A stretch of 64,000 nt of DNA, from contig JACQDB010000077.1 of the NCBI GenBank assembly GCA_016201275.1, forward strand, positions 1 through 64,000. Reading direction: 5' to 3'. Both the position numbers and the translations under genes were made by a program. Below the pieces are notes generated by a model that saw nothing but the letters and a program-made list of their open reading frames with translations, ran no database searches and had not been told where the DNA came from. Origin of the DNA: Acidobacteriota bacterium. Its GTDB lineage: Bacteria; Acidobacteriota; Blastocatellia; UBA7656. Shown here piece after piece: positions 1 through 9,335 of the stretch. Within the stretch, counting starts at the first letter, position 1. Every line of letters starts with the position of its first letter.

Positions 1-2
1 GG

Positions 3-128
3 TTGTCCTTAAAAGTAAAAGCGAAGGAGTTGGGCAAAACGCTCTATCAAGTTCGCACAGATTTGTTTCGAGACTATCTGCGCGCAGAACTCAGAAATCC
101 GCGAATCCCGGTCTTTCAAGGTGTTTGA
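3..128 (+). CDS. 3' end of an unidentified CDS (partial)
   Basis: An open frame enters from the left edge and ends at a TGA at 126-128, giving about 41 residues with a charged, helix-like composition ending RNPRIPVFQGV. It could be the C-terminus of a gene beginning outside the window. I do not recognise the family, and so short a stretch could be open by chance. It is followed by about 100 bp of unremarkable spacer and then repeat C1. Confidence 0.35.
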   Translation: MSLKVKAKELGKTLYQVRTDLFRDYLRAELRNPRIPVFQGV

Positions 129-234
129 GCGAAAGTCCTGCTTATTAAGCCCTGTCGCATTGGTCAAGAAAGCCCGCCCTCGCTAGACTCGCCGAAAGCG
201 CGGGAGTACACTGAACGCGAGCGTCAAAGAGGTT

Positions 235-399
235 AAGGTTGTGGATGAAATAACCTGCAAAACTTGAGATTTTCCAATGCCTTGTACGGGCGACTCTGCG
301 GTGGTCGCCCCTTCTCGAAATGCTGATCCTTTCCCCGGAGGGGCGACCCTGCGGTGGTCGCCCGTACAGGGTTGCACATTATTTAATCCACAATCCTTA
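235..399. repeat. Element C1, MITE-like inverted-repeat element
   Basis: About 165 bp with imperfect terminal inverted repeats (AAGGTTGTGGATGAAAT at the left, the complement of ATTTAATCCACAATCCTTA at the right). Inside are two copies of a GCGGTGGTCGCCC-type motif, here in direct orientation. Related copies lie near 16585, 21558, 26366 and 62470. It directly abuts element A1. Confidence 0.75.
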
Positions 400-401
400 G
401 T

Positions 402-504
402 TAGAGCGTGTCGCAGCAATGGATTTTCTGTCCAGATATTGTGTGCGATGCTTTGGCTATCCACAACATATGGGCTGTTGCTGGAATTCTGCGACACCCT
501 CTAG
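402..504. repeat. Element A1, ~103 bp MITE-like palindrome
   Basis: The termini TAGAGCGTGTCGCAG and CTGCGACACCCTCTA are inverted repeats matching at 14 of 15 positions. The interior also folds back (an ATATTGTG block against CACAACATAT). It is in the opposite orientation to copies A3 (13013), A4 (23047) and A5 (38342). An open frame from 408 runs through the element into the downstream gene, so an ATG inside the repeat should not be taken as that gene's start. Confidence 0.85.
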
Positions 505-521
505 TTAGAAGGTTTCACTGC

Positions 522-1649
522 ATGAAGAATTTTTTCGCCACGCCTTTATATTTAGGACGACTCTTCGGCATTCCCATACGCGCCCATTACAGTTGGTTGC
601 CGGTCTTTCCGTTTTACGCCTGGGCTATCGCTTCGAGCCTGTTGCCGCGCCAGGCTCCGGGGTTGACGGCCTCGGAATACTGGTTATTGGGTTTCATCAC
701 GACGTTCTTATTATTCCTCTCCGTCCTCTTTCATGAGTTGGCGCATTCGCTGATGGCGCGTGCCGAAGGTTTAGGCACAGGCAGCATCACGCTCTATATT
801 TTTGGTGGCTTGGCATCCCTGGAAGGGCAACCGGCAAATCCCTCGGCGGAATTCAAAATCGCCCTCGTCGGCCCCGCCGCAAATTTTGTCATGGGAACCA
901 TCTTTTTTCTCACCGCGCAATCGTTGTCGAAAGGCGCGGCAGAGCAGGTCTTTCGGCACCTGGGCTTAGTCAACTGGTTTCTGGCGGTGTTCAATATTCT
1001 GCCGGGAATGCCGCTCGATGGAGGCCGCGTCCTGCGCGCCATTGTCTGGCGTTTCAATAAAAACTTTCGCGCCGCTACGCAGATTGCCAACCGCGCCGGT
1101 CTGGTCATAGCCGTGACCCTGGTGGTCTATGGTCTCTACTTTTTCGCCGTCGCCGATAAAGTCATAGGCTTGTCGAGCGTGTCTCTGGGGGTGATGATTG
1201 GCTTGATGCTGGGAACGGCAGAGGGGCGCAATTACGGTTTGTGGCGCGTCAAGCGCGGCACCGTTGAAGACGTGATGAACCGCGATGTGGTGTTGATTTC
1301 GCCGCAAATGAAAGTTGCCGATTTCATAGACAAAGTTTTGCAGAACAACCGCGACACCAGTTTCCCTGTGGCGGAAGATCAACGCCTGCACGGGATGTTG
1401 TTGTTGGAAGATTTAAAAGCGTTGCCGCGTGAAGAGTGGGCGAAGACGCAAGCCAAAGATTGTATGCGCCCAGTGGATAATTCTATGTTCATCAGTGCAA
1501 GGCTAACCGTACCGCAAGCGCAAACGATGCTTGCCAACCATCCAGCCCACCGCGCTGTCGTTATTGATGCCAACGGCTTGATTATCGGTCATGTGAGTTT
1601 GAATGATCTTCGCAAGGCACAAAACGGCAATGCTTCAACGAAAAATTAA
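522..1649 (+). CDS. Site-2-protease-like M50 membrane metalloprotease with CBS pair
   Basis: A 375-residue polytopic membrane protein likely to cut substrates within the membrane. The zinc motif HELAH starts at residue 71 in a hydrophobic segment. The second-site motif NILPGMPLDGG supplies the partner Asp. Roughly residues 250-375 form a tandem CBS pair, normally an adenine-nucleotide-sensing regulatory module. I chose ATG 522 because MKNFFATPLYLGRLFGIPI is the typical family N-terminus; the upstream extension to 408 is repeat A1 read through. The gene stands alone, and no anti-sigma factor or other obvious substrate is adjacent. Family call is secure; the substrate is unknown. Confidence 0.93.
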   Translation: MKNFFATPLYLGRLFGIPIRAHYSWLPVFPFYAWAIASSLLPRQAPGLTASEYWLLGFITTFLLFLSVLFHELAHSLMARAEGLGTGSITLYIFGGLASLEGQPANPSAEFKIALVGPAANFVMGTIFFLTAQSLSKGAAEQVFRHLGLVNWFLAVFNILPGMPLDGGRVLRAIVWRFNKNFRAATQIANRAGLVIAVTLVVYGLYFFAVADKVIGLSSVSLGVMIGLMLGTAEGRNYGLWRVKRGTVEDVMNRDVVLISPQMKVADFIDKVLQNNRDTSFPVAEDQRLHGMLLLEDLKALPREEWAKTQAKDCMRPVDNSMFISARLTVPQAQTMLANHPAHRAVVIDANGLIIGHVSLNDLRKAQNGNASTKN

Positions 1650-1675
1650 GTAGGAAAGACGACGACCTTGGCACG

Positions 1676-2000
1676 ATGCCAGCCACCAATGAGGAAGCGC
1701 GCCAGGTCTTCGATCTGCCGCCCTTGCGGTTGCAAATCACCGAACACCGCACTGAAAGCAAAAGCTGTTCGGGCTGTGCGATGACAACCACCGCGCCTTT
1801 TTCTCTACCTATGTAGCCAAAAGTTTTTTGAAAAACAATCACAAAACCCCTTATTTTTCGGGCTTTTTAATGAATTTTTAAAAGATATACGCAAGCCTAC
1901 TTAGCTGTCAGCACAAGGGAGCAGTATGGCGAAATCTTCAAAGCGCTGAAGGTCTATTTGATGACTGCTCAGTTGCGGTCGCTGACCGCCTCTAAACAAA
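1676..2000 (+). pseudogene. IS66-family transposase relic
   Basis: The frame from 1676 reads RQVFDLPPLRLQITEHR followed by a cysteine pair (CSGC), which resembles the zinc-ribbon region of IS66 TnpC-type transposases. It stops at TAG 1814-1816. Around 1922-1980 the same frame resumes as QYGEIFKALKVYLMTAQL, matching the next conserved IS66 block. The intervening sequence is degraded, and there are no ends or flanking ORFs. It is a heavily decayed fragment with no expected function. Family recognition rests on motif memory, not a search. Confidence 0.7.
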
Positions 2001-2195
2001 TCACACGCATCTGCAACCCGCTATAAGTACCTCAACAAAAATTTTCAGGGATAAAGAATTGCTGTAACCCGTCAATCAATGAGGCGAAAGCATATTGTAA
2101 TACTACAGAACTTTTGTTCAGATACTTACCGTATGTTTTGTGGCGTCGGATATATCGCCGACGCACCGATTAACCACACTTGAAAGGATTACAAT

Positions 2196-2954
2196 ATGAT
2201 GAAGCGAGTTTTCACTTTTTTTCTATTTGCACTGCTGACGTTCGTTCCGGCCTTCGCCCAGGACAAGGCCACGCCTGCTGCACCGGCGGCGGCGTTGCCA
2301 ACCGCCGAGCAGATTGTTGATAAATTTATTCAGGCTACCGGCGGCAAGGCGGCACGCGAAAAACTGACCTCCAGAGTCAGCAAGGGACAGTTCGAGGTTC
2401 CGGCGATGGGCGCTACCGGACCAATAGAAATATATGCCAAGGCTCCTAACAAAACGATCTCTATCGTCACCATCGAAAGCTTTGGCGTGTTTCAACAAGG
2501 GTACGATGGTGCCAACGGTTGGGCAGCAGACCCGCAGAACGGATTGCGTGATATGCAGGGCGCTGAATTGGCCGCCAACAAACGCGAGGCCGATTTTTAC
2601 AACGACATCAAGATGAAAGAATACTATCCCAAGATGACGGTGACGGGAAAAGATCAGGTCGGCGACAAAGCGGTCTATGTCATCGAAGCGCTGCCTGCGG
2701 GAGAGGGCGCACCCGAAAAATTCTACTTCGATACGCAAAGCGGTTTGCTGTTGCGTCTTGATTCAGAGCGCGAGACGCCGCAAGGCAAAATGAAAATTCA
2801 GGCGTACCTTGACGATTATAAAGAAGTGGATGGCGTCAAGCTGCCGTTCACGATTCGTCAGGACTCGGACATCATCAGTTTCACCATTAAAATCTCGGAG
2901 ATCAAACACAACGTCGCTATTGAAGATGCGAAATTCAAAAAGCCCTCTCAATAA
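2196..2954 (+). CDS. Exported LolA-like / outer-membrane lipoprotein-sorting-like protein
   Basis: A 252-residue protein with a clear signal peptide (hydrophobic core residues 5-18, cleavage near AFAQD) and then an Ala/Pro-rich linker. The mature part begins EQIVDKFIQATGGKAA, and continues with alternating beta-strand sequence such as KFYFDTQSGLLLRLD and DYKEVDGVKLPFTI. This pattern is typical of small periplasmic LolA/LppX-fold proteins that are common in Acidobacteriota. A GAAAGGA ribosome site lies at 2181-2187. It is monocistronic, with a likely terminator just downstream (2983-3021). Function beyond lipid or lipoprotein binding by analogy is unknown. Confidence 0.82.
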   Translation: MMKRVFTFFLFALLTFVPAFAQDKATPAAPAAALPTAEQIVDKFIQATGGKAAREKLTSRVSKGQFEVPAMGATGPIEIYAKAPNKTISIVTIESFGVFQQGYDGANGWAADPQNGLRDMQGAELAANKREADFYNDIKMKEYYPKMTVTGKDQVGDKAVYVIEALPAGEGAPEKFYFDTQSGLLLRLDSERETPQGKMKIQAYLDDYKEVDGVKLPFTIRQDSDIISFTIKISEIKHNVAIEDAKFKKPSQ

Positions 2955-2982
2955 CGATGCCGAGGGGGTTGCCGAAACGACC

Positions 2983-3021
2983 AGAAAAACGCTGATGCGA
3001 ATCCCCGCATCGGCGTTTTCT
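2983..3021 (+). terminator. Rho-independent-type terminator
   Basis: AACGCTGATGCG (2988-2999) pairs with CGCATCGGCGTT (3006-3017) around a short loop, with one G-T pair. An A-rich run precedes it and TTTTC follows. It lies about 30 bp after the stop of the LolA-like gene. Confidence 0.65.
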
Positions 3022-3425
3022 GTTGGCGGCAAATTTTCTATCAGGCGCAGCGTGAACTGGCGCGACTCTGGAGGCGCTTTTGATAATGCCGCTTCGCCGC
3101 TTGCAAGCGGGGATGAACAAATCTTCAGAGGAATTGTTTTTGAAAATAGTTTTGTTGGTGGCGTTGTATCGGATTGCCATCGTCGCCGCGAATTTGCGCG
3201 TCGCCGCCTTTGGCACCTCTGTCGTCATCGTCAAGGCGTTTCTCTTCATCGGGCTAGACCGCACTACCCGCGACCGTCTGCACCAATTCTGGCGAGGCAA
3301 AAATTTAGGCGTGAAGATTGCCGCCTTGATTGCCGCTGGCTCCCCCCTGTCGTGTTGGCAAAGGTCGCAGATGGCGCGGTGTGGTTTTTCATTCAGCGCT
3401 TTTTTCAACGCCAGACGCAGACCGT
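3022..3425. other. Spacer with no confidently supported gene
   Basis: Between the terminator and the converging DUF790 gene. A small plus-strand frame starts at ATG 3113 behind GCGGGG and runs to 3481, overlapping the 3' end of the DUF790 gene. Its N-terminal 45 residues are hydrophobic (LFLKIVLLVALYRIAIVAA) and could be a decayed membrane protein. The C-terminal half looks non-coding. I do not call it a gene. Confidence 0.4.
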
Positions 3426-4613
3426 TTAAGACAACACCGACAAAATATCTTTGGCCGTCAAACTGGTTTTGCAGACGATGACCTTCGCCGGAAGATTGAC
3501 AGGGTTTTCGCGGCTGCCGCGCCAGTCTTCCGAAACCACGAGAATAAAATCCTCGAAGCGAGCGCGAGCGAATTCCTGCAAACGCTCGGCTAAATATTTC
3601 GGCGTCCAAAAGCCCAACACTTCCAGAAAAACCTGTCTGCCATCGGCGCGCCGCAAAACGAAATCGGGCGCAAAGGCGCTCTCGCCCAAATCTATCACTT
3701 CGCGGCTCTCTGCTAAACTCCAGTCGCTGGCGGTCTTTGCCCAACTCGCCTGCAATTTTTCCGCCAGCAGATTGTCACTCCTTGGCATGGCAAAGCGATT
3801 CGATTGCAGGCGCGTGGCGGTGGCGGTGATTTCATAAAAGACGCTGCCGCCGAACTTCGACTCAATCTCGGCGCGCATACGCCAGCCTTTGCACAGCAAC
3901 AGCGCCGGTAAAAAGACCGCCATCTGTATGCCATATTTTTGCGAGCGATGAAACAACGCCACCGGCCCGGTTAAACGTATTTCGTAGCCGCTGGCTGCGC
4001 TTCCCGAAATCTGATGCACCAGACGATACGCCTTGATCGCATCAAACAACTGCCGGTAGGAAGCCGCCTCCTGCGCCTCGGTCCACAAACGCATTTCGAC
4101 CGAGCGATAGAGCAAGGCTTGAGCTTGCGCGAGATTGTATTCATTGAGCAGTTCGTCCGCCGCTGGCTCCGCGAAATCTATCAGGCGTTGATTGTCGGGC
4201 AAGTCGGCGTACAGGTTGGCGATTAACTCAAGCGGCGCGCACTGCAAGTCTGTGGCAACTTCGGCGATGACTTGTTGGCGCAAGTTTTCGCTGGCGCTAA
4301 CCGGATGATGCGCTTTGGCTTTGAAGAACAGAGCGCGGCGGATTTCCGCAGGGTCAAGGTCGCGGGACACTTCAAACCGGCATCTATCGGTGAGCAGTTT
4401 AATCAGGCCGCGCAAGATGCGATAATCGGTTCCCGTGCCGATGTAAGCGGCCAGCGCCGCGTCGAGTTCTTCACGGCGACAACCGGTATGCTGGGCGACG
4501 ATGGCAATCAAATCACCGGCGACCTGGCGATAGTTAGCATCCTGCGGCGCAATATATTGCGGCTCAATTTTTTGACCACGCTGTTTGTTGATGGCCAGAT
4601 CCGAGGTGAGCAT
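3426..4613 (-). CDS. DUF790 (Bax1-like) nuclease
   Basis: 395 residues. The N-terminal two thirds is alpha-helical (ELDAALAAYIGTGTDYRIL and RGLIKLLTDRCRFEV are typical DUF790 openings). The C-terminal domain is restriction-endonuclease-like, with APDFVLRRADGRQVFLEVLGFW carrying the Asp and Glu of a PD-(D/E)XK-type site (catalytic Lys not obvious). Archaeal Bax1 of this family is a structure-specific nuclease that binds the XPB helicase, and bacterial members often sit beside an XPB-like helicase gene. None is adjacent here; the upstream neighbour on the same strand is an amidohydrolase 65 bp away. A role in DNA repair is inferred. Confidence 0.85.
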   Translation of the reverse strand: MLTSDLAINKQRGQKIEPQYIAPQDANYRQVAGDLIAIVAQHTGCRREELDAALAAYIGTGTDYRILRGLIKLLTDRCRFEVSRDLDPAEIRRALFFKAKAHHPVSASENLRQQVIAEVATDLQCAPLELIANLYADLPDNQRLIDFAEPAADELLNEYNLAQAQALLYRSVEMRLWTEAQEAASYRQLFDAIKAYRLVHQISGSAASGYEIRLTGPVALFHRSQKYGIQMAVFLPALLLCKGWRMRAEIESKFGGSVFYEITATATRLQSNRFAMPRSDNLLAEKLQASWAKTASDWSLAESREVIDLGESAFAPDFVLRRADGRQVFLEVLGFWTPKYLAERLQEFARARFEDFILVVSEDWRGSRENPVNLPAKVIVCKTSLTAKDILSVLS

Positions 4614-4678
4614 TGGTTAGCCTACCGCATACAATATCAAGTAGTTCATCTGCCGGATAACACAATCTGTGCCGGTGT

Positions 4679-5995
4679 TTATTTCTTCGTCAAGTTGTCT
4701 TTGAAGACCTGTCCGCCCTTCATCACAAAGCCGACGCGCTCAAGCAGCGTCACATCTTTGGTGGGGTCGCCGGTGACAGCGATGAGGTCGGCAAACTTTC
4801 CGGCTTCGATGGAACCGATGCGATCCGACCAACCGAGCAAATCCGCAGCATTGACGGTTGCCGTTTGAATCGCCTGCACCGGCGTCATGCCGAGTTTTAC
4901 ATAGACAGCAAATTCTCTGGCGTTCAAGCCGTGCGGATAAACTGCCGCGTCGGTTCCAAAAGCAATTTTCACGTTGGCCTGAAAAGCGCGCCCGACGTTC
5001 TGGCGCACCAAAGGCATCACCTGAGTGGCTTTATCAACCATGTATTGCGGCACGCCTATGCGTTTGTAATTTTCCATGAACCAGTCGGTCAGATAGAGCG
5101 TCGGCACCAGATAAGTTCCGCGCTCTTTCATCAACCGGATATTTTCATCGTTGATAAAAGAGCCGTGTTCGATGGAGTCTATGCCTGCCAGTATGGCCTG
5201 CTTCATTCCTGCCGCGCCGTGGGCGTGCGCCGCGACTTTGCGATGCAGGCGATGCGCTTCGTCAATGATGGCTTTGATCTCTTCGTCGCTGTATTGACCG
5301 GCCTCCGGTGAATCGCCTTTCGACAACACGCCGCCGGTTGACATGATCTTGATGCAGTCCGCGCCGTACTTGATGTTCTCGCGGGTTTTGGCAATCACTG
5401 CGGGAACGCCATCGGCGATGCCATCGGCGCGATGATGAAATTCAGGAGCCAGCAGACTTTCATCGGCGTGGCCGCCGGTCGGCCCTATGGCAGGCCCCGA
5501 AGCCGAAAGGCGCGGCCCCGGCACATCGCCTGCGTTAATCGCATCGCGCAAGGCAACATCAGAAAAGCCGCTGGCGTGAAGATTGCGAACCGCCGTGAAA
5601 CCGGCTTCCAGAGTCACTTTGGCGTTTCGTGCGCCGATCAACGCCTGTCGCGGAATTGAAAGCATGAAGCTTTGGGCAACGCTGCCCAGATCAAACGTCA
5701 AATGCGTGTGACAATCAATCAAACCGGGCAACACCGTAGCGTTCGACAAATCAATCACCCGCGCACTGGCAGGCGCGTGAGCGCTAACGGTTGCCGCATC
5801 ACCGACCTCTTTGATGCGTTCGCCTTCAATCAGAATCGCTTGATTAGCGAGCATACGCCCACTCTTTACATCAAGCAGTTGTCCGGCTTTGACGAGCGTG
5901 ACCTCTTGTGCCGGTGATTGCGCCATCGTCGAAGTCGTGAACGAAAGCAACAACGCGAAGATAAGCAACAGCGAGAGCCAACGTATAGATTTCAT
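4679..5995 (-). CDS. Secreted imidazolonepropionase-like amidohydrolase
   Basis: 438 residues from ATG 5995, which has GAGGAG about 5 nt upstream; an in-frame start at 6022 lacks a ribosome site. A signal peptide (residues 1-24, ending near TMAQS) predicts export. Metal ligands are visible: GLIDCHTHL (HxH), a Lys in [10 protein letters not shown], His in VAAHAHG, His in SIEHGSF, and Asp in [12 protein letters not shown]. This is the Xaa-Pro dipeptidase/imidazolonepropionase-like branch that hydrolyses peptide or amide bonds with a metal centre. The C-terminus [14 protein letters not shown] is the usual composite-domain signature. The substrate cannot be predicted. Confidence 0.92.
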   Translation of the reverse strand: MKSIRWLSLLLIFALLLSFTTSTMAQSPAQEVTLVKAGQLLDVKSGRMLANQAILIEGERIKEVGDAATVSAHAPASARVIDLSNATVLPGLIDCHTHLTFDLGSVAQSFMLSIPRQALIGARNAKVTLEAGFTAVRNLHASGFSDVALRDAINAGDVPGPRLSASGPAIGPTGGHADESLLAPEFHHRADGIADGVPAVIAKTRENIKYGADCIKIMSTGGVLSKGDSPEAGQYSDEEIKAIIDEAHRLHRKVAAHAHGAAGMKQAILAGIDSIEHGSFINDENIRLMKERGTYLVPTLYLTDWFMENYKRIGVPQYMVDKATQVMPLVRQNVGRAFQANVKIAFGTDAAVYPHGLNAREFAVYVKLGMTPVQAIQTATVNAADLLGWSDRIGSIEAGKFADLIAVTGDPTKDVTLLERVGFVMKGGQVFKDNLTKK

Positions 5996-6019
5996 AATTC
6001 TCCTCAAAGTTTGAAATAA

Positions 6020-6200
6020 CACAGAGTGGGGAGACGGGGAGATGGGGAGAATTTGAATATCTCGGATTTTTTGTTATTCAAATTTTTCGCCATCTTGATG
6101 CCATTGGTTTCATGCAAAAACGAGACAAACTTTATTCCCTTTCTCCCCTTCTCCCCGTCTCCCCGTCTCCCTGTTTCCCCTTCTCCCCTTCTCTCTCACG
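6020..6200. repeat. Element H: inverted purine/pyrimidine minisatellite
   Basis: A GGGGAGACGGGGAGATGGGG tract (about 6027-6048) is mirrored by a CTCCCC-rich tract (about 6139-6190: TTCTCCCCTTCTCCCCGTCT and on) across an AT-rich centre of about 90 bp. A shorter pyrimidine remnant occurs at about 20620-20650. It lies between the promoter side of the amidohydrolase gene and the 3' end of the next gene. Confidence 0.65.
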
Positions 6201-6208
6201 TCGTTCAA

Positions 6209-7375
6209 TCAATACTCGACCGTTGTCCACATCGAGCGGTTTTGATTCGAGCGCACGATGGCATCAACGACGCAGTTGGCGCGATAGCCGTCTTCAAAGG
6301 TCGGGAACGTAATCTTGTCGGCATCGCTCGACGGACTGTACCCGGCAGCGATGAATGAATAGATGCTCGACATCAAATTTTTGAAGGCATCAGCCCAGCC
6401 TTCGCCGTGACCGCCCGGCAAATTCACATACCCGCGCACCGCTTCGTCCATCAAACTGGCATCGCGCAGCAGCGTGGCGTTGGCGCGGTCGCGGTAGCCG
6501 AGCCATAATTCATCGGGTCTTTCCTGCACCCATTTGAGCGATGACCGCGAGCCATTGACTTCAACCTGCAAATCGTTTTTGTGACCGGGGCAAACCTGGC
6601 CTACGGAAAATGCGCCCTTCGCGCCGTTGTCGAATTCCACCAACACCGAGCCTAAATCGTCCGAGGTGACCAAAAACTCTTCGTGTTCTTCTTTGCCTTC
6701 GCCGCTGGCAAAGGCTTCACGCGAGCCTTTCGGTTTTTTGCGAACCTGCACCATCGTGGATAAACTCGATAACACGCGAGTGATTTGCAAGCCGCTGATG
6801 AATTGCGCGGTGTCGCACCAATGCGAACCGATGTCGCCCACCGAACTGGTCACGCCGCCTTTGTCGGCTTCCAAGCGCCACGAAAAATCGGTCTCGAATA
6901 ACAGCCAGTCCTGCAAATAGCAGCCGTGTACGAATTGCACTTTGCCGAGTTCGCCTTTGGCCACCAGCGCGTGCGCCTGTTGCACCAGCGCATTGAAGCG
7001 GTAATTAAAGGTCACGGCATTGACCACGCCTTTTCGCTTTGCGGCGTCGCGCATTTCGCGGGCTTCGGCGGCGCTCAAGGCCAGCGGCTTATCACAGATG
7101 ACGTGCTTGCCCGCGTCAATCGCCGCCATCACCACAGGGTAATGCAGATGGTTCGGCGTACATATATGCACGGCGTCAATCGTCGGATCTTCCAACAATT
7201 GTGCATAATTTTCAAACGCCATGCTGATGCCATAGCGTTCGGCTTTCTGTTGCGCCGACGCCAGGTTGGACGTAGCGATGCCGACAAAATCCACGTAGCC
7301 GAGCCGCCGCGCTGCTTCCATGTGAAGCGGCCCGACAAAGCCCGCGCCAATGATTCCTGCACGAATTTTTTTCAT
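6209..7375 (-). CDS. Gfo/Idh/MocA family oxidoreductase
   Basis: 388 residues. An N-terminal Rossmann domain has GIIGAGFVGPLH (residues about 8-19) for NAD(P). The EKP-type motif appears as CDKPLALS with the catalytic Lys. The C-terminal domain has GDIGSHWCDTAQFI, the family's substrate-pocket His/Asp signature. Such enzymes oxidise or epimerise sugars, inositols and related polyols. It is not obviously in an operon, as both sides are repeat-rich spacers. The exact substrate is unknown. Confidence 0.93.
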   Translation of the reverse strand: MKKIRAGIIGAGFVGPLHMEAARRLGYVDFVGIATSNLASAQQKAERYGISMAFENYAQLLEDPTIDAVHICTPNHLHYPVVMAAIDAGKHVICDKPLALSAAEAREMRDAAKRKGVVNAVTFNYRFNALVQQAHALVAKGELGKVQFVHGCYLQDWLLFETDFSWRLEADKGGVTSSVGDIGSHWCDTAQFISGLQITRVLSSLSTMVQVRKKPKGSREAFASGEGKEEHEEFLVTSDDLGSVLVEFDNGAKGAFSVGQVCPGHKNDLQVEVNGSRSSLKWVQERPDELWLGYRDRANATLLRDASLMDEAVRGYVNLPGGHGEGWADAFKNLMSSIYSFIAAGYSPSSDADKITFPTFEDGYRANCVVDAIVRSNQNRSMWTTVEY

Positions 7376-7716
7376 ATCGCCTCGTTAAAAATTTTGTAGT
7401 TGCAATGTCAGAGAACCAGAGCGTGTCGCAGAATTTCGGCAACCGCCCATATGTTGTAGATAGGTAAACCATCACACACAATATCTGGAGGAAGAGTCCT
7501 GCGCCCTGTCCAGGCGCGAAGAAAATCCCGCCGCCACCTTGCTGCGGCTACACCGCAGACTAATTTCTTCTGCGCCTTCGGCGCAAACGAAAATGGTTGA
7601 GTCGTTGCAATGCCAAAGCATTATAGAGGCTCTTTCCCAGTGACAAAAGTTTAACGCCGCGCCGCCGGAAGTCGAAATTTAATTTTGACGCTCTGAGAGT
7701 TGGCGTGAAGGCGCAC
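7376..7716. other. Spacer with degenerate element A2 and no gene
   Basis: Upstream of the oxidoreductase. Beyond A2 (7418-7510) it holds small hairpins (for example CTGCGCC TTCGGCGCA near 7567) and no supported coding sequence. Promoter elements for the flanking genes could not be picked out. Confidence 0.5.
7418..7510. repeat. Element A2 (right end degenerate)
   Basis: Starts AGAGCGTGTCGCAG and keeps the conserved core AACCGCCCATATGTTGTAGA and CACACAATATCTGG. The right terminus has decayed to TCCTGCGCCCTGTCC. It is in the same orientation as A3-A5. Confidence 0.7.
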
Positions 7717-7843
7717 TAGAGCGGTTTTGGTTTGAGATTACGGAAACCTCAAACCCGTTGAGCGAAGGTCTTCAACCTTCGTGCGGTCGAAGACCGCTGC
7801 TCAACGATAGGGGGTTCCGTACTTACATATGAAAACCGCACTA
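7717..7843. repeat. Element B1, ~127 bp MITE-like element
   Basis: Terminal inverted repeats TAGAGCGGTTTT and AAAACCGCACTA. Just inside is a small palindrome around GGTTTGAGATTACGGAAACC. The centre is a GTTGAG...CTCAAC hairpin of the D type with a GGTC/GACC stem. Near-identical to B2 (24637) and inverted relative to B3 (62560). Confidence 0.85.
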
Positions 7844-7915
7844 AATGTTGTATGCCATTGCGATGGACAACGCAATATGTTGATGCTCTGCACGGCAGCA
7901 ACGGGAGAGCCAAAG

Positions 7916-9157
7916 TTATTTTTCGCTGACCAGCGCACGGACACCGGCAAGCAAGCGCTCGACCTCTTCAGCGGTGGTATAGCAAGTGCAACCGGCGCGT
8001 ACCAAGCCTTCAGCGGCAAGCCCCAGGCGTTCGACCACGGTCAGCGCATAAAAATCGCCGTGCGAAGTGAAGACGCCGCGTTTGACCAGAGCTTTGGTCA
8101 CGGCTTCAGAGGGATGATGTTTTACCGTGAAAGCAACCGTCGAAGTGCGCGCTGCATCAGGCGCAGGGCCGTAAACCTTCACGCCTTTGATGGCCGACAA
8201 CCCCTCCCACAACTGCGCCGTCAATTCTTTTTGCCGTGCGTGCATTTCATCATAAACAATTTGCAAGCGTTCGCGGCGCGCTTCTCCCGCAACCAACGAT
8301 GCGAGAAAATCCACCGCCGCCGCTGCTCCGGCGATGGCTTCGTGACTCTGGGTTCCGGTCTCGGCGCGTTCGGGCGAATAATCCGGCGCGGGGCGCAGGC
8401 GGGGGAAATCTATCGCTTCAATTAATTCTTTGCGTCCATACAGAATGCCGAGGTGTGGGCCGTAAAATTTATACGCTGAACAAGCTAGAAAATCGCAGCC
8501 GATTTCCTGCACATCAACCAGTTGGTGCGGCGCGTAATGCACCGCATCAGTGAAACTCAAGGCTCCGGCCTGCCGCGCCATTTGCGAAGCGCGCTTCACC
8601 TCGTTAATCGTGCCGAGCGCATTGGAGGCCGCGCCGATGGCGACGAGCCGGGTTTTTTCATTGAGCAGATTTGCCAGTTCCTGCAAATTCAATTGTCCAC
8701 TTGCGGTGTCGAGTTGCAGTTGGCGAATGGTGACGCCGCGTTCGCGTTCCAAGGCGCGCCACGAATCTATGTTGGCGTGATGATCTAATTCGGTGATGAT
8801 GATTTCATCGCCGACTTTGAATTGCCTGCCCAGAGCGCGCCCCAGATGATAAGTCAACGAAGTCATGTTTTGCCCGAAAGCGATTTCGCTCGATGCAGCG
8901 TTGAGAAATTCAGCAACCGTTTGCCGCGCATTTTCAATGATCTCGTCGGTCTCCTGACTGGTCGGATACGCCCAATGCGTGTTGGCGTTGTGATGATAAA
9001 GATAATCGTTCATTGCTGCGACCACGGCGCGGGGAACTTGCGTGCCGCCCGGCCCGTCAAAGTAAGCCACCGCGTAGCCATTATGGGTGCGTTCCAGCGC
9101 CGGAAAATGTCGGCGTATGACTTCGACAGGGGCGACAGTAGTCAAGGATTCGATCAT
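7916..9157 (-). CDS. Cysteine-desulfurase-like class V aminotransferase
   Basis: 413 residues, a PLP-dependent fold type I enzyme. The PLP lysine is in CSAYKFYGPHLGILYG, the PLP-holding Asp/His are in SFTDAVHYAPH, and DHHANIDSW is the other conserved site. The N-terminal YFDGPGGTQVPRAV matches the VC1184-type branch related to SufS/CsdA. It may supply sulfur or use another small amino substrate. No SufBCD or IscU neighbours are present, so an Fe-S assembly role is not supported by context. GAGGAG lies about 7 nt before ATG 9157. Confidence 0.9.
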   Translation of the reverse strand: MIESLTTVAPVEVIRRHFPALERTHNGYAVAYFDGPGGTQVPRAVVAAMNDYLYHHNANTHWAYPTSQETDEIIENARQTVAEFLNAASSEIAFGQNMTSLTYHLGRALGRQFKVGDEIIITELDHHANIDSWRALERERGVTIRQLQLDTASGQLNLQELANLLNEKTRLVAIGAASNALGTINEVKRASQMARQAGALSFTDAVHYAPHQLVDVQEIGCDFLACSAYKFYGPHLGILYGRKELIEAIDFPRLRPAPDYSPERAETGTQSHEAIAGAAAAVDFLASLVAGEARRERLQIVYDEMHARQKELTAQLWEGLSAIKGVKVYGPAPDAARTSTVAFTVKHHPSEAVTKALVKRGVFTSHGDFYALTVVERLGLAAEGLVRAGCTCYTTAEEVERLLAGVRALVSEK

Positions 9158-9335
9158 GGCATCTCCTCAAAAAAATTCGCTTTGAAAAATGAGAAAGTAA
9201 AGCGGCTATTATATAAGCTTCGCGGCCAAAGTCGAACGCTCGACGGCAGAATTTGGCGAAGCGTCAAGCCTCGCATCGCGTGAAGGCGTGGACTGGATTC
9301 TCTTCATTATAGCGGCTTGCAGATGTGTGCGATTT

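Noticed and set aside
408-521. N-terminal extension of the M50 protease from ATG 408
   Set aside because: The extension is element A1 read through; the family N-terminus starts at ATG 522.
3113-3481. Small plus-strand frame with a hydrophobic N-terminus
   Set aside because: No recognised family, second half not protein-like, and it overlaps the DUF790 gene.
2935-3744. Minus-strand frame of 269 codons
   Set aside because: Arg-rich, low-complexity composition, and it overlaps a well-supported DUF790 gene in another frame.
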